From Heliopora coerulea (Eukaryota > Cnidaria > Anthozoa > Scleralcyonacea > Helioporidae): a DNA stretch of 64,000 bases. The notes under the pieces were generated by a model that searched no databases, was not told the origin of the DNA, and saw only the letters and a program-made list of their open reading frames with translations. The stretch covers positions 496,001 to 560,000 of the forward strand of contig JASJOG010000091.1 of the NCBI GenBank assembly GCA_030142905.1, given 5' to 3'. Shown piece by piece: positions 45,181 to 54,484 of the stretch. The first letter of the stretch is position 1; every line of letters begins with the position of its first letter. Position numbers and translations under genes: made by a program.

Positions 45181-45585
45181 CAATTGAGTTACCTGATTTT
45201 CTCTGTTTAGTCCTCAACCTCTATTTATGCCCCCATCTAATAACCCCCCAGTCGAGAATACATGAAAGAAAAATCAGCCTCGGGGAGGATTAAATTTAGG
45301 AAATACAGTAAGTTCAATTTAGTAAACAGCTCAGTTACTGGCGTAACTACCGGAGTTGCCTGGTCCCAACCTTCCCTAAAAAACCTGGCCCGCCTCAAGG
45401 GAACCTAAAGAGCCACCAGAACTGGTTAAGTGATGTAATCTTCTGTTTTTACCAAATTAGCAAAGGTCCCACTGAGTCGCACCACACAAAATGCCCTTGT
45501 TATGTCTCTGATTAATTCGGTTCAAGAAAAGTTTTGTTGAGTGTAACAGTTCATTTCACTTCATTCACAGTCAAGTCCTATAACA

Positions 45586-45732
45586 GTTTACAAATAGATA
45601 CGCAACCATTTGCATCAAAGGGCATTCCACAGCGCCAACAGACGACCATTGACACCATTCTACTATACATTAGGAGTAATGGTTGTCTGCTGGCTCTAAA
45701 GAATGCCCTTCGATGCAAATTGCTATTTACAC
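45586..45732. repeat. MITE-like foldback
   Basis: The arms 45586-45650 and 45678-45732 are imperfect inverted repeats (e.g. TTTGCATCAAAGGGCATTC versus GAATGCCCTTCGATGCAAA). The centre is about 27 bp. No coding capacity. Confidence 0.7.
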
Positions 45733-46039
45733 TAGTGAACGTCGATTAAATAAAATGAATGTATTTTTGTGTTAATGAGTTTGAGGTTAGCGTTAATGAT
45801 AGTATATTTTCTGGTGATGAATAGTAAAAGGTGTATTAAGTGTTTTCTTTTATATTTTCAACTTTAGACTTTTAATAATACATGTTTAAAGACTTGATTC
45901 CCCCTCCAGTAATTTTCCATTAATAAGGTGAGGGGAGAATGCCAATGTACACACAGGTGCTTGCCTTGATACTCACTCTGAGTGTGAAAATTAGAAATTT
46001 TCTTACAATAGGCCTTAATTTGAGTGGAGTCTGCTGTCG

Positions 46040-46240
46040 ATGTTCTCTTCTGTAGTTGCCCTGGTCTGGTCTTGTCTGGTGGGGTTTGGTCTGTTCTGCT
46101 CTGTTATGGTCTGGTCTGTTCTCTTCCATCACATAGTGTTCTGTCTCGTAGCTGTAATTGTTCTGTTCCATTCCTTCCCACTGCGTTCTTTTTTGGTCTG
46201 TTCCGTACCGTTCTTTTCTAGTCTAGTCTGTGCTGTACTA
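46040..46240. repeat. TCTGGTCTGTTCT simple repeat
   Basis: A pyrimidine/G-rich degenerate tandem repeat. Apparent open frames over it are composition artefacts. Confidence 0.65.
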
Positions 46241-46506
46241 TTTCATTCTGAACTACTCCTCCTAAGTTACGTTGGTCCACCATTCCTAAGAATGTATAAA
46301 GCACACCCGTTCTACCAAAGCCCTTTGAGTGGGAGCGTGGTGATAACGTATGTCTCGATATGAAATACCCCTTTGAATGAAATCAACCTTAACAAGGAAA
46401 ATTCTCTCGGGTAAACAGTACGTAAAGTTCTTCTAGATTTAAAAAACGCTGAAAGAGTGGTTAGTAGAATCTGTTACCGAAAGCATTCTTTTACATGAAA
46501 TGTTAA

Positions 46507-46948
46507 TTTATTTATACTGAATAACCCTATCAGCTGCCTAAGCTGTACTCCCCTGAAGTCCAGTGAGGGCCACCCCTCATGGGTCCAGTGTTTCTACTGG
46601 AGTAAATTGAAGTATGCCCCAAGAAAATCTGCTAAACTTGGTAGAGTGAAACTGGACAACACTCCTTTCACATAAAGTAAATGGTTTGAACCTGGGAGAA
46701 TCGTGACATGTTTGAGGAAGTTGATCGTCCAGGTTAGTGTAGTCTTGACGAAGACTGTTGGTTGAAGTCACTTCAATCAACAGTCTTTCTCAAGACTACA
46801 CTAACCTGGACGATCAACTTCCTCAAACATGTCACTCCTGTCACATGTGACAAAGGTAACTTTAATCAGATAACTGCACGCAGGCGGAATCAAACCCTGG
46901 TCACAGTGGTGAGAGACACGTACACTACACCACCTTGCCGCCAACACC
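46507..46948 (-). repeat. tRNA-derived SINE, copy D, split by a foldback
   Basis: The SINE body (46507-46673) and the head-side part (46841-46948) match the other copies but are separated by about 167 bp of unrelated DNA that includes a perfect-looking foldback at 46703-46835. Confidence 0.75.
46674..46840. mobile_element. Small foldback insertion inside SINE copy D
   Basis: The arms at 46703-46767 and 46772-46835 begin GTGACATGTTTGAGGAAGTT and are inverted. The insertion point lies in the SINE phrase 'ttcacatgtgac', with CACAT on both sides, a possible short target duplication. Confidence 0.65.
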
Positions 46949-47689
46949 GTTGCATGCAAATTCTACATATGTGAAAGGTAACATCTTTTCAGCTTTCTAT
47001 TATCGTAAAGTTTTTAGTGATAATATCTCATCATAAATACTACATAAAGGTGTTGCACTTCACAACTAAATTGTGTTATCCAAATGTTAAGACGAAATAT
47101 CTAAACTGGATTTTCAAGGTTTTGCTTATTGGTTGCATCAATTCAAAAACAGTTTCTGGAAATGAAGCATCGTGGCTGAAAACGTAAAAAAAAACCCCAA
47201 AAAACAAAAACAGTCACCACAAGCAAAAACAGTTCCCTTGTGGTCATTTCCTATACTTTCGTGATACCGGCGGCCATTTCAAAATGGTCGACCATGCTAA
47301 GGAAAGGGAAGATTGTATATTTTCATAGAGGACATGAATAAACTTTACTTACTCTAATTATAGATTTAACGCTTTTGATGAGAATCTTTCTCTCTGTACA
47401 CCACTTCACATATTTTCAGGATGCAACTAAAACCTAAAAGTTTTGCCTTATCAAGTTATCCAGTCAAAGGTATAGTATGTCAAACGTAAAAGGAGTGCTG
47501 CGCAGGCAGTTGTTTATCAAATAGAAACGGCAAAAGGGTTGTGGACTGCCAAAAAGGTATAAGCAAAAAACTGACGTTTCGAGCGAAGGCCCTTCGTCGT
47601 TCGCGTTGCTACACGTACGCTTTCTTTAATACCACCACTCATACTTCCGGACCTAAATCTGATTTCGTAACTTGACAAAACTTCACTTG

Positions 47690-47990
47690 CACCTCCTCCT
47701 CTAACATCATTTACTGCATTTCCTGCAGTAAATGCTGCAAACTCTACATTGGTGAAACTGTCCGTCGACTTTCTGACAGGTTTTGCTGAACATCTTACAG
47801 ACCCGTTTCCCGTGATTTCAGTAGTACTAACCATTGAATAGCTGATATAAAAGTATGTGCAATTTCACTCATCTCTGGTAGCAACGATAGCCGCAAAAGA
47901 CAAGAAAAGAGTCTCAGTCCTCGCCTACCGGTTTATTCATCGAAGGTTAAAATAGCAAATGAATTTCCCTTGTTACATTTGGTTAATTAT
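47690..47990 (+). pseudogene. GIY-YIG endonuclease remnant of a Penelope-like element
   Basis: The plus strand reads SNIIYCISCSKCCKLYIGETV, then RRLSDRF, in frame before a stop; this is the Cys cluster followed by the Y-YIG half and catalytic Arg of PLE nucleases. Later sequence is frame-disrupted (AAKDKKRVSVLAYRF-type peptide). The RT is absent. Confidence 0.7.
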
Positions 47991-48219
47991 TTTGTTATTG
48001 ATATTCGCAGTTAATTGGCTATTTATTTATTTTTACATGATTACACTAGACATAAAAACTTCGCATAGTTTCGATTTTACTTTTACGTTTCATTCCAATG
48101 AAGGTCGGTGCGGTGACCGGGTTTAGAATAGCACCGAGGTATCCCTGCCTGTCGTAAGAGGCGACTAAAAGGGTTGGCGTCAGGTAGGACATCCGGCCGT
48201 AAAAACCTCAGTCCCAAAT

Positions 48220-49017
48220 ATGAAGGTTTCTGATCGGAAAAATACTTATGCTACAGCGTACACGGTAATCGACGCTCAGAGACAAACCCCGAACCCTGTG
48301 AAAAGTAAGCAAGGGGCATCGCAGCAACCAAAACTGAAAAAACGGTTAAAGAAGCAAGTGGAAAATCTGAGAATAGGAAACTGGAATGTAGGATCAATGA
48401 CTGGGAGAGGACGAGAAATTGTAGATGTGATGGAGAGGAGGAAGGTAGAGATTCTCTGTGTGCAGGAAACAAAGTGGAAGGGGAATACAGCCCGTCAACT
48501 AGGAAATCGCTATAAATTACCCTATTCAGGATACGACACGAAGACTAATGGAGTACGAATAATATTGAGTAAGAAAAATGACGGAAAAAGTGGTTGAAGT
48601 TGATAGAACTCGGACTGGATAATGAGGGTGAAATTAACAGTGGGAAAAAAATTATGGAATGTGATATCTGTGTATGCACCTCAGGTTGGGAGGCCATAGG
48701 AGGAGAAAAAGTCTTTTGTGGAAGAGCTAGAAGATATGATAAGGAAGATACCTGGAAATGAAACGTTAATAATTGGAGGAGATCTTAACGCACACTTAGG
48801 AGAGCGGAATGAGAATTATAGAGAGGAACATGGACAACATGGGTATGGCACTAGTAATGAGGAAGGAGAGCTATGGCTGGAGATGATGGAAGGGAACCAA
48901 CTCTGTGCAATTAATACCTGTTTCAAGAAGAGGAGAGAGCATTTAATAACTTATAAGAGCGGGAATAATGCCACGCAAGTTGATTACATCTTGGTACGGC
49001 AAGAGGACAGGAGCTAA
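48220..49017 (+). pseudogene. RTE endonuclease pseudogene
   Basis: An APE-type endonuclease in two open parts (48220-48597 and 48718-49017), interrupted by stops and an indel. Marks are LRIGNWNVGSM, ILCVQETKWKG (catalytic Glu), LIIGGDLNAHLG and QVDYILVRQED; further on, in the same frame past a stop, KQHRLLVGDI carries the terminal His motif. It would nick target DNA to prime reverse transcription. Confidence 0.8.
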
Positions 49018-49200
49018 GTAAGGAACGCAAAAGTATTGCCCTACGAAGCAGTAACAAAACAACATAGGCTGCTGGTTGGAGACATTTCATCTAATGTAAA
49101 GAAGACGAGGAGAAAAGTAAAGAGAGCTTCTAAGACCAAAGTATGGAAGTTGAAGACACGGGCAGAAGAATATAATTAGAATATTAAAGAGTGATGCTTA

Positions 49201-51145
49201 ATGGAAATATGGGAAGGTCAAACAGGGGATGAGATGTGGGAAAAAATATGTAAAGTATTGTATGAGGAGGCGGAAAAAGTTTGTGGAAAATCAAAAGGCG
49301 GACGCCCAAGGAAAAAGGAGACGTGGTGGTGGGAAAATGAGGTGCAGATGGCTATAAGAGAGAAGAAGAAAGCGTACAAAGCACTAAGGGATGGTTTAGC
49401 AAATCAAGATGAGTATAAGAAGTGCAAGAAAGAAGCAAAACGTGCAGTGGCAAGAGCAAAAGAGAGAGCACGGAAAGACTGGTATGATAATTTGGAGACG
49501 AAAGAGGGAGAGGATAAGATCTATAAAATAGCTAAACAGAGAGGTAAACAGAAGAAAGACATAGAACAGATGACAGCAGTGAAAGACAAAGAAGGAAGAA
49601 TCCTCACTGGGAAGAAAGAAGTAAACGATAGATGGAAAGAGTATTTTGAAGAGTTGTTAAACATAGAAAATGAAAGAGACGACCAAGAAGAGAGTGAAAT
49701 AGTCCATGGTCCAGTGGAGGAGATCTCCGTGGCAAAAGTGAAGAAAGCGGTTGAGAGCCTGAAGAACGATAAAGCTGCAGGACCTACTGGGATAACCGCG
49801 GAGCATTTTAAATGCCTAGATATGGAGGGAATTGGATGGATAACAATGCTGCTTAATAAAATTATGGAGGAGGAAACAGTTCCTGCGGCTTGGACTAGGA
49901 GCTATTTGATTAAGATTTATAAAGACAAAGGGGACCCGTTACAGTGCAAGAATTTCAGAGGAATTAAGTTGCTCGAGGTGGGACTTAAGATGCTAGAGAA
50001 GGTTCTGGATGGAAGATTAAGAAAAGCAGTGAAGATAGGGGATGCTCAGTTTGGTTTCCAACCAGAAAAGGGGACAATAGAAGCAATGTTTATCTTGAGA
50101 CAACTGCAAGAGAAAGTTCTAGAAAAGAGGGAGAAACTGTTTGTTGCATTCTTAGATTTAGAAAAGGCTTACGACCGAGTACCCAGGAAAGTTGTCTACT
50201 GGTGTATGAGGAAAAGAGGAATACCAAAGAAATTAGTGAGAATAGTTAAAGCAACATATGAGGTGACAACAAGGGTGAGAATGCCTTTGGCGATACAAAA
50301 GAGTTTGAGATCAAAGTTGGCCTGCATCAAGGGTCAGCTGTGAGCCCTTTTCTTTTTATCTTGGTATTGGATACACTTACGGGGAATATTGGAATTGCTA
50401 TACCTTGGGAGTTAAGGAATTACAGGGAAAGATCTTGAATTGGCAAAACGAACTGAAAAGGGGAGGTTTGAAGATGAGTTCAGAGAAGTCGGAAATCCTG
50501 GTGATGGAAAGAAATCAAGGAGCAGTTGTTAAGATAGTGGACACTAACGGTAAGGAGTTATTACAGGTGGAGGATTTCAAGTACCTGGGGTCAGCGTTGG
50601 AAGTAGGAGGTTCGTGGAAAGCAGGGAAGCAGAGAGTGAAGGTAGCCTGGATGAAATGGAGGGAAATGTCAGGAGTCACTTGCGATAAGAGGATGCCACG
50701 GAAGTTGAAATGCAAAATTCACAGGACAGTAATAACACCGGTGCTGTTGTACGGAGCGGAATGCTGGACAATGAGGAAGAAAGAAGAGAATTTGCTGAAA
50801 AGAATGGAGATGCGAATGTTGATCTGGATTCTGGGAGTGTCGTTAAAAGATAAGATAAGAAATGATGAGATCAGAAGATGTGGTGTGGTATGCATTGCAG
50901 AGAAGGTTAAGGAAGCAAGGTTAACATGGTATGGACATGTGTCGAGGAGAAGCGAAGAAGAGCCAATTAGAAGTATTATGGAACTAAATAAAGAGGGAAC
51001 CAGAGGACGAGGGAGACCAAAGAAGAGATGGTTAGATTGCGTGAAAGATTTGAATGAGAACAGACTAACATCAGATATGACGAGGGACAGAAGCTATTGG
51101 AGAACCAGAATCCGAGCAGCCGACCCTGGGACAGTCTGGGACTAG
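49201..51145 (+). pseudogene. RTE reverse transcriptase pseudogene lacking the FADD motif
   Basis: 49201-50343 has AAGPTGITAEHF, NFRGIKLLEVGLKMLEKV, QFGFQPEKGTIEAMF and FVAFLDLEKAYDRVPR (motif A). After motif B the frame changes, and around 50395-50410 the peptide passes from TGNIGIAIPWEL directly to GVKELQGKILNW. The motif C block (normally FADD between these) is deleted. 50405-51145 is the connection and C-terminus (DFKYLGSALEVGG, LLYGAECWTMRK, WYGHVSRR, GRGRPKKRW). Catalytically dead. Confidence 0.82.
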
Positions 51146-51154
51146 GGCTGTGTA

Positions 51155-51237
51155 AAAGAAGAAGAAGAAGAAGAAGAAAAAGAAGAAGAAGAAGAAGAAG
51201 AAGAAGAAGAAAAAGAAGAAGAAGAAGAAGAAGAAGT
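51155..51237. repeat. (GAA)n tail of the RTE LINE
   Basis: A purine repeat of GAA units with a few AAA interruptions, ending at the PLE target sequence. Confidence 0.85.
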
Positions 51238-51412
51238 TTCATCCCAATGGATGGTCTTCACTCGAAACGTCAGTTTCTCGCTTATATCTTTTTGATATTC
51301 CGCAACCCTTTTTGCTGTTTCTATTTGGTATATGTCATTGATCAATAAGATCAGTATGCGGTTTCGCAAAAATCGACAAGCTCTCAGAAAAAAAAAAGAA
51401 GTAGAGTATATT

Positions 51413-51670
51413 TGTTTATATTCGATAGCCTTATCACCTAAGCTGTTGTCCCTAAAGATCCAGTCAGGGCCACCCTCACAGGTCCAGTGTGTTACTACAA
51501 GAGGAAACTGGAGTACTCGGAGGGTACCTGCGATGCTTCGTAGAGTCAAACTGGATAAAACTCTTGTAACTTGTGACTGAGGTAACTTTAATCAGACAAC
51601 TGGATGGAGTCGTAATCGAACTCTAATAACAGAGGTGAAAAGCACCTGCACTACCACTGTGCCAACACCC
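51413..51670 (-). repeat. tRNA-derived SINE, copy E
   Basis: Full-length but diverged member of the SINE family; the head-side boxes near 51670-51605 are degraded. Confidence 0.7.
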
Positions 51671-52058
51671 CTCTTTGTGCACCACTGGATCAAGTTACTT
51701 TATGATTCTTGCTTCCTTTTGACGAGAAACGCAAGTGTGAAGGGCGTCTGTATCGTGCTTGAGAGTTATGCCAAAAAACCAGAACTGGGAGTTATCAAAT
51801 TGATTTTCCAATCGGATTGGTTAATAGTAATAAATGGCTATTTTGAAACGTCATTGTAGCTGTAGCAACTGCTGTAAAACTTTATATGGGTAATAGTATG
51901 GTTTAGAGTGCTATTTGGAAAGAAAAACAAACAAACACACGATTAAGTTTTTCAGACAATCATAATACCACGGATCAGAAGGACGAGTGCTATTTGAGGT
52001 CTTTGAAAAACTCACTAGTGCGTATTTTACCTAATTGCACGAGAAACCATGTTATTAC

Positions 52059-52658
52059 TGTTACATGTATATAGTAAATATAATATTTAGGATATATTGC
52101 TTTCGTGCATGAATATTGCTTTCGTGTATTTCGTGCATGAGTAATTTGCTTTCGTGCACGAGTGAGGAAATAGTAAACCTCCAAACGCAACAAGATAACG
52201 TAACGGACATCCTGTGCTGGAACACGCTTTCACGCACCGTTTAACATAAAGAAAATAGTCATAATCCTAACGTATAAAAGACAGAGCACAACTCAGCAGT
52301 GTATGCATTATTCATAAGGCGTTAGCCTGAATAACATCATTACGAACCGAAGTCTTGAAAAGAAGTTATCAAAACCAAGAACCAAACAAATCAACACAAC
52401 CGAAGAAACCAAGAAGTCAAAGTCGTCAAAGAAATCAAAAGAACCAAAATCCGAGAGCGTACAGAGTGATCAGAGTTGTGCTCAGTCTCACAGCAGTTAA
52501 TACATATTTCAAGGTTAGGAAGAATAAAGACGCTAATCTTTAAGTAATTCAAGTAAAGTAAAATAAATAGTTGAAAATATAGCTGGTTTTGTATTCTTTG
52601 TTGCGAGCAAATTGAACCAAAAGCAGCCACATAATTCAATAGGGACCGGCTCGTAACA
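52059..52658. mobile_element. Solo LTR of a retrotransposon
   Basis: It begins TGTTAC and ends GTAACA, the short inverted ends expected of an LTR. It is flanked by the identical 5-bp direct repeat ATTAC (52054-52058 and 52659-52663). A TATA-like TATAAAAG lies near 52274 and an AATAAA near 52526, consistent with a promoter and poly(A) signal on the plus strand. It is exactly 600 bp with no internal coding region, so it probably formed by LTR-LTR recombination. The family (gypsy or BEL) is not determined. Confidence 0.78.
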
Positions 52659-52663
52659 ATTAC

Positions 52664-53991
52664 CAATTAATAATATGCGTGGAAAAAAAAATAATGGCAA
52701 AAAAATAGGAAATATTATGCCAATTGCATTACCTTTCTGCACTGTGTTACCTTGAAATTGCACCGCTCCAAGCCATATAGGATAAAGAAATTTTTCACTC
52801 ATATTATGAACGTAGCGATAGCATTTATAAAACAAGTTACCAAGAAGAAATAGTTCAAATACGAGACGAAAACGTTTACCATGACAGGCTCGATTCAAAG
52901 TCTGTGTTATTTTGAAAAGGCAAGTCGATGGCAAGCTTTTTTTAATGAACGAGGACTTTGATACAGTAGAAATCCCCAAATAGCGGCGTCCTGAAAGTAA
53001 CGAGTGAAGTTAATAATTTATCTGACATACATCATACATGACTCGTAGAGTTATATGATTCCTGCTGAAACATTCATGCATGTATGCATATAACGTATAC
53101 AAGAAAGTGACAACCTGATGGTTGACAATTCTAATACGAACAAGGTGCAAACGTCTCATAAAATGATCAAAGACGACATACCCTCCCTTGGGTTTAAAAT
53201 ACAAAGTTCAAAGTTATTAGAATATATTAAGTTTCATGGTATAAACTAACAGAAACAAAGAATAAACCTTTTACGTGTTTGTGCAGTAACCTGTATGGAA
53301 TTTCTTCAACGATATCAGATATCCAGCTGACATGAGGTAACCTTTTTGCCACCCGAGAGTTACGCCCCTCATGGGCAATAAACTCGAAAGTAAGGGAGAT
53401 ACCGTAGAGTTCGCCACTTTGGAAACTCTACGGTATCGTGGTGAACTCCAACATTGAGTATTTGAACTGACTACAAGGTTTTTCCCACTGAATTTCCCAA
53501 AACTACGATTTCCCTATACGTGGGAGTCTTTCCAGTAGTTTGAAAGCAATAATTAGACATTAATTTCTCTTGTTTTTCGGTCATATGTAATAATTTTGCC
53601 AGCACTTTTTATGTACTATATTCAGTTTAGTTCTCCGAAATTTTTGTACAATATTCAGTTCAATTCTTCGAAATATTTATGCACGTCCTTCTGCAGCTCT
53701 ATTTTTCATTTTCCCTCTTCTTAAGAAACTGTACGAAGCCGCTTTAAAACGAATGGCTCAAACGAAAAGTCAACAGACAGTACCAATTCATTAGATCACG
53801 AAATCTGTTAATCTTAATTCACAAATTGAAATCCTAAGGTTTAAAAAATACTTCTCAAACTGACACATTAAAATCGAACTTAAAATCGGACGAGCGAGCA
53901 AAACAACGAGGATTTTGTTTCGATCGAAAGTTTAAAATATGGTGCCCACAAAAGATGTGTTCATTTCGTTCCCTGTTTAATGTCGAAAGTT
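52664..53991. other. Intergenic, nothing recognised
   Basis: It has a short inverted repeat at 53398-53436 (GATACCGTAGAGT with its complement) and no supported gene. It should include the NUPR1 3' UTR. Confidence 0.45.
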
Positions 53992-54201
53992 CTATTTGTT
54001 CGCATGGCTCTTTCTCTCCTCTTTTCTTTTGTCTTCGGCGTTGCCGATCTTGTTTGCAATCTTCCTCTCGTGCCCGGGATAGCCGTGAGCATGCTTACTT
54101 TGTTCAGCTTCTTTCTTCGATTTACCCTTCCGAGCGTGTGATTCAGCATAAACACTGTCGTCGCAATTGTACTCATCGTATTCGTCTCCAACATCTGCCA
54201 T
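53992..54201 (-). CDS. NUPR1: NUPR1-like (p8) stress-response nuclear protein
   Basis: This predicted 69-residue, highly charged protein resembles nuclear protein 1, a small intrinsically disordered, HMG-like chromatin cofactor induced by stress. The N-terminus is acidic (MADVGDEYDEYNCDDSVYAE). It is followed by the conserved basic part: RKGKSKKEAEQSK, then GHERKIANKIGNAEDKRKEE, which aligns with the vertebrate GRKGRTKREA...GHERKL..KLQNSE region. Length is typical (about 70-82). The ATG at 54201 lies two bases after an AG that ends a pyrimidine-containing stretch, so a 5' UTR intron is possible. It is head to head with RSL24D1, 283 bp between start codons. Confidence 0.82.
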   Translation of the reverse strand: MADVGDEYDEYNCDDSVYAESHARKGKSKKEAEQSKHAHGYPGHERKIANKIGNAEDKRKEERKSHANK

Positions 54202-54484
54202 TCTGAAATCCACAACAATACCAAGAGAATGTCTGTTTTTCCTGGAGTAAGTAACTCAAAAATTTCGTGCTGTGGTAAATGTCTTTCAAGTAAACTCAAC
54301 CTGTATATGAATACTGTACTATCTTCTTTCAAGAGATTTTGATTCTCACGTTGAAGATGACGTTGCAAAAACCAAACGGGATCGACTGGGTCTAGTTATT
54401 TGGATTACCGCTGTTGTTGTGCGCCGTCATTACTTGTCCCATTTTCATTCTGGACAATTTTCTGGACTATTAGGTTGCGACAGT
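54202..54484. promoter_or_regulatory. Shared promoter region between NUPR1 and RSL24D1
   Basis: Only 283 bp separate the two divergent start codons, so both genes must start transcription within or close to this interval. No TATA box was identified on either side. The assignment rests on gene arrangement. Confidence 0.5.

Larger units (their letters stand above)
43640..46500. other. Intergenic, short repeats only
   Basis: It holds the foldbacks at 44002-44139 and 45586-45732 and two pyrimidine-rich simple repeats. The longest open frame (44200-44550, minus) has no recognisable family and is probably chance. Confidence 0.5.
48103..51235 (+). mobile_element. RTE-type LINE, inactive
   Basis: The 5' leader contains CCTGTCGTAAGAGGCGACT, a phrase common at the start of RTE-like elements. 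Endonuclease and RT follow, and the element ends in a (GAA)n tail, as RTE elements often end in a short-repeat tail. The imperfect direct repeats TTTCATTCCAATGAAGG and TTTCATCCCAATGGATGG flank it. Coding is broken by several stops and by a deletion at the RT active site. Confidence 0.82.
47517..51335 (+). mobile_element. Penelope-like remnant with inverted tails, split by a LINE
   Basis: The left tail (47517-47600, minus) and right tail (about 51240-51335, plus) are inverted homologues; both carry CGAAACGTCAG and the phrase equivalent to 'aaatagaaacggcaaaa'. Between them is a GIY-YIG remnant (47690-47990, plus), then an RTE-type LINE (about 48103-51235) flanked by an imperfect direct repeat (48087-48102 and 51236-51251). 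Removing the LINE leaves a PLE with outward tails, like the other three loci. Confidence 0.72.

Noticed and set aside
52533..52979. Minus-strand 148-codon frame
   Set aside because: It crosses the right border of the solo LTR and shows no domain; chance ORF.
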